A stretch of DNA of 64,000 nt, from assembly GCF_011764565.1 (NCBI RefSeq), contig NZ_AP022871.1, forward strand, positions 5,580,320-5,644,319. Direction: 5' to 3'. Source of the stretch: Phytohabitans suffuscus (GTDB lineage: Bacteria; Actinomycetota; Actinomycetes; Mycobacteriales; Micromonosporaceae). Below, piece after piece: positions 47,435-56,278 of the stretch (position 1 is its first letter; each line of letters opens with the position of its first letter). The position numbers and the translations under genes were made by a program. The notes beneath the pieces are model-generated. The model had not been told where the DNA came from. It ran no database searches and saw only the letters and a program-made list of their open reading frames with translations.

Positions 47435-48475
47435 ATGAGTCCGAAGGCGAGCGCCGTCGAGGTCGAGGTCGCCGGCCACAAGGTGCGACTGAGCAGCCCC
47501 GACAAGGTCTACTTTCCGCAGCGCGGTTACACCAAGCAGGACCTGTTTTCGTACTACCTCGCGGTGGGCGACGGGATCACGCGGGCCCTGCGCGACCGGC
47601 CCACGACCCTGCAGCGCTTTCCGGAGGGCATCGAGGGGGAGATGTTCTACCAGAAGCGGATCCCCACCCGCGGTGTGCCGCCGTGGGTGCAGACCGCGCG
47701 GATCACGTTTCCGAGCGGGCGGCCGGCCGACGAGCTCTGCCCGGCCGACCTCGCGCACGTGGCGTGGGCGGCCCAGCTCGGCACCGTGGTCTTTCACCCG
47801 TGGCCGGTGCGCAAGGCCGACCCGGACCACCCGGACGAGCTGCGCATCGACTTCGACCCCTCGCCGGGCACAGACTTCGGCCACGCGGTGAAGGCCGCCG
47901 GTGTGCTGCACGAGGTGCTCGACGAGCTGGGCATCGCCGGCTTTCCCAAGACGTCCGGCGGCCGCGGGGTGCACGTCTACGTGCGCATCCGGCCGGAGTG
48001 GGACTTCGTCTCGGTGCGGCGGGCCGTGATCGCGCTGGCCCGCGAGGTGGAGCGCCGCCGCCCCGACCTGGTCACCACCTCGTGGTGGAAGGAGGAGCGG
48101 GGCGAGCGCGTCTTCGTCGACTTCAACCAGATGGCCCGCGACCGCACGATCGCCTGCGCCTACTCCCTGCGCGCGAACGCCCGCGCCACCGTCTCCACCC
48201 CGGTCACCTGGGAGGAGCTGCTGGAGGTCGAGCCGGACGACTTCGACATCCGGACCGTGCCCGAACGCTTCGCCAAGATCGGCGACCAGCACGCGTCGAT
48301 CGACGACCACGCCTTCGACATCTCGCCGCTGCTGGAGTGGTCCGCGCGCGACGAGCGCGACGGCCAGGGCGACATGCCATATCCACCGGACCACCCCAAG
48401 ATGCCCGGCGAACCTCCCCGGGTGCAGCCCAGCCGCAAGAACGCCGCGAACTGGGAGAGCGGCGACCAGGCATAG
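47435..48475 (+). CDS. LigD-type polymerase/primase domain protein (NHEJ)
   Basis: 346 residues, a stand-alone PolDom as in actinobacterial Prim-PolC/LigD-pol proteins. It shows LSSPDKVYFPQRGYTKQDL, FYQKRIPTRGVP, ELRIDFDPSPG (the catalytic D-x-D), TSGGRGVHVYV and VFVDFNQMARDRTIACAYS (third Asp and phosphate-binding segment). The enzyme fills or extends ends during non-homologous end joining, preferring ribonucleotides in characterised members. A separate LigC-type ligase lies at 52958 on the opposite strand; Ku is not in the window. Confidence 0.93.
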   Translation: MSPKASAVEVEVAGHKVRLSSPDKVYFPQRGYTKQDLFSYYLAVGDGITRALRDRPTTLQRFPEGIEGEMFYQKRIPTRGVPPWVQTARITFPSGRPADELCPADLAHVAWAAQLGTVVFHPWPVRKADPDHPDELRIDFDPSPGTDFGHAVKAAGVLHEVLDELGIAGFPKTSGGRGVHVYVRIRPEWDFVSVRRAVIALAREVERRRPDLVTTSWWKEERGERVFVDFNQMARDRTIACAYSLRANARATVSTPVTWEELLEVEPDDFDIRTVPERFAKIGDQHASIDDHAFDISPLLEWSARDERDGQGDMPYPPDHPKMPGEPPRVQPSRKNAANWESGDQA

Positions 48476-48969
48476 ACGATCTGGCCAAGGGGGGCGCCGT
48501 GGTCGGGTGGCGACGGGGTGTCTGGGCTGCCGCGACGTCCGTGGTGGTCCGGACCCAGTGCCACTTGCCTTAGGTCGATCGTGAGTCGGGCCGGTGCTGG
48601 GCTACCCCTGGTGGGCAGGGGGAAGTCTCTGTGCGCCCGAGTGCTCGGCCTTTCGTGGTGATCGCGGCGCCTCGGAGAATGCGCAGCCCGCAGCTTTGAT
48701 CACACTAGGCTGGGTGGTAGTGGGTCCGGGCCACCGCCGGACATCGCGGCGGCTCACTTCCAGATCCGGGGTTGAGGGCGGCCGGACCAACCGGCGCGTG
48801 GACAGGCCCGCAACCCCAACCCGGAAGGTCTCTGGTCTATCGAGCTTTCGGCGCTCAGGGTGTCGGGTCTGTCCACGATGGTCTTTGCGGATGGCCGCTT
48901 TTTGACGGTTTGTTTGCTGGCTCGGGGTCCGGGACCAGGGTTCATGGTCCACGCGCAGGCAGTTTCGGC

Positions 48970-49019
48970 AGATCGTGGTACGGAATGGCCCCTATGAGGG
49001 CGGTTTCATACCACGATCT
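48970..49019. repeat. AGATCGTGG palindrome, copy 4
   Basis: AGATCGTGGTACGGAATGGCC ... GGTTTCATACCACGATCT with a GGCCCC/GGGC core, as in copy 1. Confidence 0.75.
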
Positions 49020-49170
49020 ACTGGGATCCCGCCGCGACCAGCGGATCCGACCGCGACCGGTGGACGCTGCGCGATCTGCTCATGCCACCCACCCCGAAAT
49101 CCCGCTACAGAACTTTCGGGATCGGGGTCCTCGGGGCCTTGATCGGCGTCGACGTGGGCTGGTTCTGGGC

Positions 49171-49220
49171 AGATCGTGGTATACAGCTGCCCCTGTAGCA
49201 GTAGCCAGGTATCACGATCT
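49171..49220. repeat. AGATCGTGG palindrome, copy 5
   Basis: AGATCGTGGTATACAGCTG ... CCAGGTATCACGATCT; arms less perfect than copies 2 and 4. Confidence 0.7.
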
Positions 49221-49274
49221 ACGCCTCGGGTCGGTCCCCGAACGTCGATCACGGAAAAGGGGGCGGTCGGCGCG

Positions 49275-49338
49275 GTGATCGTTCGCCCGAAATCCGCGTG
49301 ATACACCGGCCAGGACGCGGATTCTGGGCGAACGATCA
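49275..49338. repeat. Strong hairpin with 25-base arms
   Basis: GTGATCGTTCGCCC starts the left arm (49275-49299) and GGGCGAACGATCAC ends the right arm (49314-49338); only two mismatches and a 14-base loop. Different sequence from the AGATCGTGG family. Confidence 0.75.
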
Positions 49339-49680
49339 CCAGCAGCCCGTGTGGCACCGAAACGGATCTGGCCGCGATCGGCGAACCCTGTCTCGGGTCA
49401 AGCCTGGCACGCGGACGCTGCGTGATCTACTCAGATCTCCACCCCGAAGACTCACGGACCGGCATTTCCGCAGGTCACGGGCCCATCTCTCATTGGTCAG
49501 CGGGTGGCGGGCGGCGGTTGCCCCCGTAGGGGGCTCGGGTCCACGATCAGCCGGAACCGATCCCTGGGCACGCGACAGGTGGACAAATCCATATAGCTGC
49601 CGTCCACATGGGGCGGGACCGGGCGCGGCCGGAGTCGGGGTCGGGCGACGCCTGCCGCGCAGCGGCAGGCATCTCGCACG

Positions 49681-49749
49681 GCGGAGGGTGAGGCCGCGGG
49701 AGCAACGGTCTGGACCACCGCGAACATCGCGGTAGCTCAAAGTCCCTTG
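49681..49749 (+). repeat. Dispersed ~65-base repeat, copy 3
   Basis: Same core as 30696-30764 with a few substitutions (CCGCGAACATCGCGG in place of CGACGGACGTCGCGG). Confidence 0.78.
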
Positions 49750-50048
49750 ATAGGCGCCGACCGTGGGTCACGCCGGCCGGGGGTGGCGCACGGCCTCACC
49801 ACCCACGCGCTGGCCCAGCCGGATGAGGCCGCGACCGGCGCGGGCGCGGAGCGAGCCGCTGCGGGAGACCGCGGCGGCTCGGCGCGCATGTCGGGCGTCG
49901 TTTCGCAGGTCCTCGTCGTATGCCTTGATCCACATCGAAGCGATCAGGGGATGCATGGGTGCCCTCCGACACTGGTGAAATCTCTTTGATGGTGTCGTCA
50001 TGACGGTAGTAGGATGTGCGTTACGGGTCAAGGTGGTTTGGGGGTGTC

Positions 50049-50753
50049 GTGGCAGACGGGGTTCCGGAGCAGCTCGCGTTGGTGGAGGCGTTCGCCAACA
50101 CCGTCGACGTCGAGGAGGGCACCGACGAGCTGACCTCGGTCGAGCGGTTCCGGCGGTGGCTGTCCGCGCAGGGGCGCGACGAGCCGGTGGCGCCGGCCGA
50201 CCTCGACCTCGCCTGGCAGCTGCGGGCCGCGCTGCGCCTGGAGCTGTCCGCGCACGACACGGAGGCCCGCGACGCAGCAGTCCGCGACGCAGCAGCACCC
50301 AACGCGGAAGCCCGCGACACGGCCGCGCACGGCGCGGAGGCGCGCGACATAGGCGGAACGGAGGCCCGTGACAAGGGCGGCGCGGAGGCGCGCGAGGCTG
50401 AGGGCCGCGAGACCGGGGCGGTGGTCCGGGAGGGCCAGGATCCACGGGCGGCGCTCGACCGGATCGCGGCCGGGCTGCCGCTGCGGGCCCGGTTCACCGG
50501 GGGCGGCATGAGCCTGGCGCCCACCGCCGGCGGTGTGTCCGGGCTGCTCGCCGAGATCGTGGCCGCGATGGTGCTCGCCGAGCGCGACGGCATCTGGTCA
50601 CGCCTCAAGATCTGCCGGGAGGACACCTGCCGCTGGGCTTACTACGACCGGTCGAAAAACTCCTCGAAGTGCTGGTGCGGCGCATCGTGCGGTAACCGCA
50701 ACAAGACCCGTGCCTACCGGCAGCGCCGCGTGGTGGGCAGCGCTAGGGCCTGA
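50049..50753 (+). CDS. ABATE/CGNR zinc-finger protein with repetitive insert
   Basis: 234 residues; GTG at 50049 with a G-rich site upstream. N-terminal ABATE-like helical domain (LALVEAFANTVDVEEG, FRRWLSAQG, LAWQLRAALRLELS), C-terminal CGNR zinc finger with CREDTCRWAYYDRSKN and CWCGASCGNRNKTRAYRQR. Between them is an unusual Ala/Glu/Arg insert of EARD-type repeats (about 75-130). CGNR proteins are putative stress-related transcription regulators in actinomycetes. Downstream lies a tandem repeat and a convergent gene. Confidence 0.83.
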   Translation: MADGVPEQLALVEAFANTVDVEEGTDELTSVERFRRWLSAQGRDEPVAPADLDLAWQLRAALRLELSAHDTEARDAAVRDAAAPNAEARDTAAHGAEARDIGGTEARDKGGAEAREAEGRETGAVVREGQDPRAALDRIAAGLPLRARFTGGGMSLAPTAGGVSGLLAEIVAAMVLAERDGIWSRLKICREDTCRWAYYDRSKNSSKCWCGASCGNRNKTRAYRQRRVVGSARA

Positions 50754-50760
50754 CCCGCGA

Positions 50761-50925
50761 CGGCGCGCGTGGCGTGCCTCAGGGCAAGCGCCAGGGCCTG
50801 CACCCGCGACGGCGCGCGTGGCGTGCCTCAGGGCAAGCGCCAGGGCCTGCACCCGCGACGGCGCGCGTGGCGTGCCTCAGGCAAGCGCGGCCAGGGCCTG
50901 AACCCGCGACGGCGCGTGAGGTGCG
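50761..50925. repeat. 49-base tandem repeat, about 3.4 copies
   Basis: Units begin CGGCGCGCGTGGCGTGCCTC at 50761, 50810 and 50859, then a degenerate fourth. It fills the gap between two convergent genes and may come from a duplicated terminator. No gene uses it. Confidence 0.85.
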
Positions 50926-50926
50926 C

Positions 50927-51376
50927 TCAGAGCGCCAGCTTCATGCCCTCGTGCGACGCGGTGAAGCCGAGCGAGGCGTAGAAGCGGTGCGCGTCCGTCC
51001 GGCGCTTGTCGGTGGTGAGCTGCACCAGCCGGCAGCCCCGCGCGCGGGCCTGCTCGACCGCCCACCCGATCATCTCGCGTCCCAGGCCGAGCCCCCGCTG
51101 GTCGGCGCGGACGCGCACGGCCTCGATCTGTAACCGCTCGCCGCCGCGGTGGCTGAGCCCGGGGATGTACGTGAGCTGCATCGTGCCGACCACCTCGCCG
51201 GCCCGGTCGGCGACCACCAGCGTGTTGCGCGGATCGGCCTCGATCGCGTCGAAGGCCGCCGCGTACGCCGGATCGCCGGCCGACTCACGCGCCGCGCCGA
51301 GCGTGTCGTCCGCGAGCAGCGCCACGATCGCGGGCAGGTCGTCGCGGGTGGCCGCGCGGAAGGCGAGGTCACTCAC
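50927..51376 (-). CDS. GNAT family N-acetyltransferase
   Basis: 149 residues with a complete GNAT fold: FRAATRDDLPAIVALL, VVADRAGEVVGTMQLTYIPG, the acetyl-CoA-binding VRVRADQRGLGLGREMI (Q/R-x-x-G-x-G/A) and the C-terminal RFYASLGF. Substrate unknown. It follows the peptidase gene by 12 bases on the same strand, so they are likely cotranscribed. Confidence 0.88.
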   Translation of the reverse strand: MSDLAFRAATRDDLPAIVALLADDTLGAARESAGDPAYAAAFDAIEADPRNTLVVADRAGEVVGTMQLTYIPGLSHRGGERLQIEAVRVRADQRGLGLGREMIGWAVEQARARGCRLVQLTTDKRRTDAHRFYASLGFTASHEGMKLAL

Positions 51377-51388
51377 GCCGGTCCGCCC

Positions 51389-52948
51389 TCACCGCGGGCA
51401 GCGCATCCCCGCCTGGGGCGCCCGCAGGTCGATGAGGTACCGGTCGACCGCCCGCGTCACGCACTCCGTCTGCGGGTACGCGGTGTGCCCCTCGCCCTCC
51501 CAGGTCAGCACCACGCCCACGCCGAGCATCTCGGCGAGCTTCGCGGTCTGCTCGTACGGCGTCGCCGGGTCACCCGTGGTCCCCACGACGACGATCGGCG
51601 GCGCACCCTTCGCCTCGCCGGTCGGGTACGGGTCGCGCTCGCCCGGCCAGTACGCGCACGGGAGCATGCCGACCGCCAGGGCCGCCCCGAAGAGCGGGTA
51701 CCTGGCCCGCCACTGCGACTGGTACGAGCGGATCTGGGCGAGCGTCGGCTTGGCCGTGGAGTCGGCGCAGTTGACCGCCAGGTTGGCGTCGAAGAGGTTG
51801 GAGTAGCGGCCGTTGCCGTCGCGCTCGGCGTACGAGTCGGCCAGGTCGAAGACCCCGTCCGCGTCGCCCCCGCGCAGGTCGTCGATCGCGGTGGCCAGGT
51901 CCTGCCAGCCCCGCTCGGTGTAGAGCGACGAGATGACCGCGTAGAAGACCCAGCCCGCGGTGGCCTCGCGACCGTCACGGCCGCGTACCGGCGAGACCCG
52001 GGCCTTCTCGACCGCGTCGGTGACCGCACCGCGGGCGTCCGGGCCGATCGGGCAGCGGCTGTTCCGCGCGCACCAGTCGGTGAAGTTGGTGAACGCCCGC
52101 TCGAAGCCCTTCGCCTGGCTCTCCGACCCGGCCACCATGTCCTGTCCGGGGTCGACCGCGCCGTCGAGCACGAGCGCCCGGATCTTGCTGGGGAAGAGCT
52201 GGGCGTACGTGGCGCCGAGCAGCGTGCCGTACGAGTACCCGAGGTAGGTCAGCTTCTCGTCGCCCACGGCGGCGCGCACCGCGTCCATGTCGCGCGCGGC
52301 CTGCTCGGTGGAGAAGAGCGTGAGCCGGTCGCCGTACTTGGCGCCGCACCCCTCGCCGACCCGCTTGTTGATCGCCACGACCTCGTCGAACTCGGCCTGC
52401 GTCCGCGGGTCGGGGTCGGCGCCGAACGTCGCGTCGAGGTCGGCGTCGGAGATGCACTCCACCGGCGACGAGCGGGAGACACCGCGCGGGTCGAAGCCCA
52501 CGATGTCGAAGCGCTCGGTGATCTCTTCGGGCAGCCCGCCGACCGCGGCGCCGAACGACAGGTACACCGCCGTGTCGATGCCCGACCCGCCCGGCCCGCC
52601 GGGGTTGACCACCAGCGAGCCGATCCGGTTCTCCTGGCGGGTGGCGCGGGCGCGCAGCAGCGCGATCTCGAACGTGCCGCTGCCGTTCGGGTCGGCCCAG
52701 TCCTGCGGCACGGCGACGCTCGCGCACTCGTACCGCATGCCGCCCGGCGTGCGGCCCACCAGGTTTTCCGGCACGTCCGGGCAGGGCCGCCAGATCGCCG
52801 CCTCGCCCGACGCGGCCGGGTCGGGGCGCGAGGCGTTTCCGTCGCCCGCGCCATCCGTCTCCGGGGCGTACACCGGAAGGGTGCATCCGGCGGCCAGCAG
52901 GGCACCTGCGACAAGACCGGTCAAAACCCGGCGTTGGGTGCGAGCCAC
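51389..52948 (-). CDS. Secreted lipoprotein TAP-like alpha/beta-hydrolase peptidase
   Basis: 519 residues. Signal peptide with lipidation Cys22 (LLAAGC). Alpha/beta-hydrolase fold of the tripeptidyl aminopeptidase/SlpD type: oxyanion motif VVNPGGPGGSG, nucleophile elbow GYSYGTLLGA, catalytic Asp in VGTTGDPATP and His in GEGHTAYPQTE. The cysteines in the C-terminal domain (NCAD, PCAYW) fit the TAP C-terminal domain. It should cleave short peptides from N-termini outside the cell. Confidence 0.9.
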   Translation of the reverse strand: MARTQRRVLTGLVAGALLAAGCTLPVYAPETDGAGDGNASRPDPAASGEAAIWRPCPDVPENLVGRTPGGMRYECASVAVPQDWADPNGSGTFEIALLRARATRQENRIGSLVVNPGGPGGSGIDTAVYLSFGAAVGGLPEEITERFDIVGFDPRGVSRSSPVECISDADLDATFGADPDPRTQAEFDEVVAINKRVGEGCGAKYGDRLTLFSTEQAARDMDAVRAAVGDEKLTYLGYSYGTLLGATYAQLFPSKIRALVLDGAVDPGQDMVAGSESQAKGFERAFTNFTDWCARNSRCPIGPDARGAVTDAVEKARVSPVRGRDGREATAGWVFYAVISSLYTERGWQDLATAIDDLRGGDADGVFDLADSYAERDGNGRYSNLFDANLAVNCADSTAKPTLAQIRSYQSQWRARYPLFGAALAVGMLPCAYWPGERDPYPTGEAKGAPPIVVVGTTGDPATPYEQTAKLAEMLGVGVVLTWEGEGHTAYPQTECVTRAVDRYLIDLRAPQAGMRCPR

Positions 52949-52957
52949 CCGGCCAGG

Positions 52958-54037
52958 CTACCCGGCCGCCGGCGGGTGCCAGCCTCCGGCGAGCACCTCG
53001 TCGACGTCGAAGCGTACCGGCCGGTCGAGCTGCTCGTAGCCGCACGACTCCGGCACCCGGTCCGGCCGCCACCGCCGGAACTGGGCGGTGTGGCGGAAGC
53101 GGTCGCCCTCCATCGCCTCGTACGCCACCTCGACCACCAGCTCGGGCCGCAGCGGCTCCCAGTCGAGGTTGCGCCCGCCGGTCCACCGGCTCACCGCGCC
53201 GGGGACGCGCTGCTCGGCGGCCGGGGTGAGCCACGGGTGCGCCGGCGCGTCCCGGTACGGCGCCAGCTCCTCCAGCAGCTCCGCGCGGCGGGCCATCGGA
53301 AACGACGCCGATACGCCGACATGGTGCAGCACACCGCCGTCGTAGAGGCCCAGCAGCAGCGAGCCCACCACCGGCCCGGACTTGTGCCACCGGAAGCCGG
53401 CCACCACCACATCGGCCGTCCGCGCGTGCTTCACCTTGTACATCAGCCGCTTGCCCGGCTCGTACGGGACGCCGGCCGGCTTGGCGATCACCCCGTCGAG
53501 CCCCGCGCCCTCGAACACCTCGAACCACCGGCGGGCGGTCGCGACGTCCGCGGTGGTCGGCGTGAGATGGACCGGTGCGACCACGCCTTCCAGGGCGGCT
53601 TCCAGCGTGGTACGGCGTTCCGCGTACGGCCGGTCGAGCAGCGCCCGGTCGCCGAGCGCCAGCAGGTCGAACGCCACGAACGAGGCCGGCGTCCGCTCGG
53701 CCAGCGTCGCCACCCGCGACGCGGCCGGGTGGATGCGCTGCCCGAGCAGCTCGAAGTCGAGCCGCGGCCCGCCGTCGCCGCGCCGGATGACGACCACCTC
53801 GCCGTCGACCACCGAGCGGGGCGGCAGCTGGGCGCGGGCCTGCGCGACGACCTCCGGGAAGTACCGGGTGAGCGTCTTGCCGCCCCGGCTCGCCAGCTCC
53901 ACCTCGTCGCCGTCGCGGAAGACGACGCAGCGGAAGCCGTCCCACTTCGGCTCGTACGTCATGCCCTCGCCGGTCGGCAGCTCGGCCACGCTCCTGGCCA
54001 GCATCGGCTCGACCGGCGGGTTGATCGGGAGGTCCAC
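52958..54037 (-). CDS. ligC: ATP-dependent DNA ligase, LigC type
   Basis: 359 residues, the size of mycobacterial LigC. Adenylation Lys31 in EPKWDGFR (motif I), then ELASRGGKTLTRYFP, DGEVVV (motif III region), FVAFDLLAL, LDGVIAKPAG (motif IV) and MYKVKHARTADVVV (motif V); an OB domain follows with GLYDGG and DRFRHTAQFRRW. It seals nicks and serves as back-up ligase in NHEJ or excision repair. The stand-alone polymerase domain at 47435 could work with it. Confidence 0.92.
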   Translation of the reverse strand: MDLPINPPVEPMLARSVAELPTGEGMTYEPKWDGFRCVVFRDGDEVELASRGGKTLTRYFPEVVAQARAQLPPRSVVDGEVVVIRRGDGGPRLDFELLGQRIHPAASRVATLAERTPASFVAFDLLALGDRALLDRPYAERRTTLEAALEGVVAPVHLTPTTADVATARRWFEVFEGAGLDGVIAKPAGVPYEPGKRLMYKVKHARTADVVVAGFRWHKSGPVVGSLLLGLYDGGVLHHVGVSASFPMARRAELLEELAPYRDAPAHPWLTPAAEQRVPGAVSRWTGGRNLDWEPLRPELVVEVAYEAMEGDRFRHTAQFRRWRPDRVPESCGYEQLDRPVRFDVDEVLAGGWHPPAAG

Positions 54038-54055
54038 CAGCCCACCCTATGACGG

Positions 54056-54090
54056 CGGGAGCCCCGCACCGGCTCGGCGCGGGGCTCCCG
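54056..54090. terminator. GC-rich hairpin after the ycnI-type gene
   Basis: CGGGAGCCCCGC / GCGGGGCTCCCG, perfect 12-base arms, located between the YcnI-type gene stop and the ligase start on the minus strand. No T tract, as usual for high-GC actinomycete terminators. Confidence 0.65.
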
Positions 54091-54104
54091 GAGTGCTACG
54101 GCGG

Positions 54105-54868
54105 TCAGGCGCCGGCACCGACCTTCTCGCGCCGCGGCGTCTCGACCGTCGCGGTGGGGGCCGGGGTGCGGCGGCTGCGCAGGACCAGCCAGCCGCCCAG
54201 TACGCCGAGCCCGAGCCCGGCGAGCAGGCCCGCGGCGAGGATCCCGTACGACGAGCCGCCGTCGGCCGGCGTCTGCGCCGCGGCCGCGGGCGGTGCGGCC
54301 TGCTGCTGGCCGCCGCCGTGGTGGCCGTTGGCACCCGGGACCGCCTGCCCGACCAGCTTCACGGTCACGGCCGGGTGGGCGCCGCCGGCCGGGTCGGCCC
54401 AGCGGACCACGGTGCCGTCCGAGTACGTCTGCACGACGGTGAACGAGAGCGAGTCGCCCGTGGTCGGCATCGGTCCCATGGAGACGGTCAGCTCGACCGG
54501 CGCCGTCGACGCGGGCCCGGGTTCGACCCGGCTCCACGTGATCGAGGCGGTCGTCTCGTCGACCGGCATGCCGTGCAGGCCGGCGACGGCCCTGTCCAGC
54601 GTGCGGGTCTCGGTCGCGGGCGCCCAGTCGTCCTGGGACATCGGGTAGATCTCACCGATCGGGTTGTCCACCGGTGCGATCAGCTGGACCTTGGTGGTGT
54701 GCGCCCCGGGGCGGTCCTCGGTCAGCCGGAACGTCACCTTGGCGCCGTCCCCCGCGTGGCCTCCGTCGGGCTGGCGGTCACGTCGGCCGAGGCCGGCGAC
54801 GCGAGCGCGAGAGCGCCGAAGACTGCGGCGCCGAGCGCCACGACTGCCGTACGCCGGTAGCGGAACAT
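54105..54868 (-). CDS. YcnI-family (DUF1775) protein, apparent -1 frameshift
   Basis: ATG at 54868 after AAGGAGCC. Signal peptide (FRYRRTAVVALGAAVFGAL, cleavage near ASADV), then VTASPTEATRG. At the C run 54749-54753 (G run in the coding sense) one base is missing; the other frame continues as VTFRLTEDRPGAHTTK to the stop at 54105. It ends in a C-terminal transmembrane helix (AAGLLAGLGLGVLGGWLVL). YcnI proteins bind copper via an N-terminal His, but here the mature N-terminus appears to start with Asp, so metal binding is doubtful. Confidence 0.75.
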
Positions 54869-54931
54869 GGACGGCTCCTTACGTTGCTGCGCTGTCTTTC
54901 CGGATGAGCGAGGGCTTCCGTGATGAGCGAA

Positions 54932-54962
54932 GGGGGCACCGGCCTGGCTGGCCCGTGCCCCC
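54932..54962. terminator. GC-rich hairpin downstream of the gene at 54994
   Basis: GGGGGCACCGGCC / GGCCCGTGCCCCC with a five-base loop, one mismatch. Lies between the 54994 gene and ycnI on the minus strand. Confidence 0.65.
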
Positions 54963-54993
54963 TGGTGTCGCATGTGGATCGTCGTCTCTGCCG

Positions 54994-55911
54994 CTATCGG
55001 ACGGTCAGCCGGAACGCGTCGAACGCGGGGATCTGGTTGGCCCGCTGCATCATCGGGATGCGGTGCGAGGCGTCACCGGCCCAGGAGGCGCACTGGAAGG
55101 TGCCCCGGGTGGCCAGGCCCGGCACGCGGATCTCGATGACGTCCGGCGCCGCGCCACCGGCACGGTCCTCGGTCGCCACGAAGAAGGCCGGGGCCGGCGC
55201 CGGGTCGGGCGCCGCGTTCGTGCTGTTGAGCTGGCGGCAGGCGCTGTGGAAGTGGCCGCGCACCAGGCCCTGGTTGTTGAGGATCGACATGTCCACGTAG
55301 TACCCGCCCTGGCCGGCCGGCAGGAACCGGTCGCGGATCAGGTTGCGGGTGCTCACCCGGAACGTGAAGGGCTCGTTGACCCGGACGGTCCGTGGCGACT
55401 GCGTGATCAGCAGCGTCGGGTTCTGGTCGGCGTTCGCCACCTCACCCATCTGCGTGTCGACACAGCGGTTGCCGTTCTGGAAACCGTCGTGGATCTCAAG
55501 GCCGTTGCCCTCGCCGCACTCGTCCGGGCCGAACTCGAGCGGCGCGGGCGGAGCGGCGGTCGTGGGCGCACCGGTCGCCGGCTGGTTGGGCTGGCCGGAC
55601 GAGTCGGTGGTGGGCGCGGGGCTCGCCGGCGTCGTGGTGCACGCCTGCCCGTCACCCCAGTAGTTGCGGACCGTGCGGCCGTTCTGCCGCGTCTCGGTCA
55701 CGTTCGCCTGGCCGGCGGGCGCGGTGGCGCCCGGAGCGGGACTGCACTGCGTCGCCGGGGGACGCCCGCCACCACGGTTGCGCCGGTCACCCGCGTTGGA
55801 GATCTGCGTCACGGTGATGACGCCGCCGAACACCACAAGCGTCGCAAGCACGGCAATGATGCGCTTGTTTCGCCCGCTGGTCGATCTGCGCCGTTGTGCC
55901 GACCTGTACAT
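54994..55911 (-). CDS. Membrane-anchored extracellular protein of unknown function
   Basis: 305 residues. A basic N-terminus and one transmembrane/signal anchor (IIAVLATLVVFGGVITV) lead to a Pro/Thr-rich linker, then a beta-rich domain of about 190 residues with VNEPFTFRVSTRNLIRD, GGYYVDMS, RGHFHSACR and TFQCASWAGDASH. The two Cys of the C-terminal domain may pair. The HFHSAC segment and repeated His could bind metal. No family recognised. Confidence 0.65.
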   Translation of the reverse strand: MYRSAQRRRSTSGRNKRIIAVLATLVVFGGVITVTQISNAGDRRNRGGGRPPATQCSPAPGATAPAGQANVTETRQNGRTVRNYWGDGQACTTTPASPAPTTDSSGQPNQPATGAPTTAAPPAPLEFGPDECGEGNGLEIHDGFQNGNRCVDTQMGEVANADQNPTLLITQSPRTVRVNEPFTFRVSTRNLIRDRFLPAGQGGYYVDMSILNNQGLVRGHFHSACRQLNSTNAAPDPAPAPAFFVATEDRAGGAAPDVIEIRVPGLATRGTFQCASWAGDASHRIPMMQRANQIPAFDAFRLTVR

Positions 55912-56278
55912 GTGGGGATACCTTCTCCTTCTCCTTGAGGGCGGCGCGGTGGGCAGGCGTCGTCCCGTGAGGGGTTTCCTCTAGCACGTTTGCGGGTGCT
56001 GAATACACGTCCGAACTTTCATACGCAACGAGCTCGCACCACGTCTATCCGCCTAGCCAACCTAAAAGTGGCCGTCGATTAGTGTCAAGCGACGAAGAAG
56101 GAATTAAGATTTCCCGGCTTTCCTTAAAGGAGATTTATGGTAGGCGCCTGAACGCGCACGTATCCCCCGTTCGGATGATGTGGGCGGTTCAACGATCTTG
56201 AAGATATTTTCGAAGTCGCAGGTCAGGGCCGTGAGCTGCGGCAAAGCCCGCCCGTCGCCAGGCGCTGACGGAGAGTGG
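55912..56278. other. AT-richer intergenic stretch
   Basis: Unusually AT-rich for this window around 56000-56210. No gene supported. It probably holds the promoter of the minus-strand gene ending at 54994; the composition could also mark acquired DNA. Confidence 0.45.

Larger units (their letters stand above)
48476..50048. other. 1.5-kb non-coding, palindrome-rich region
   Basis: No credible gene on either strand; open frames here are short and compositionally unlike the neighbours. It holds a partial dispersed repeat (48527-48554), palindromes at 48970 and 49171, a strong hairpin at 49275 and a full dispersed repeat at 49681. Confidence 0.65.

Noticed and set aside
48594..49989. Several open frames of 60-145 codons
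   Set aside because: No ribosome sites, atypical codon use, and they run across palindromes and dispersed repeats.
50761..50925. 49-base repeats as a CRISPR array
   Set aside because: Direct tandem copies without spacers and no cas genes nearby.
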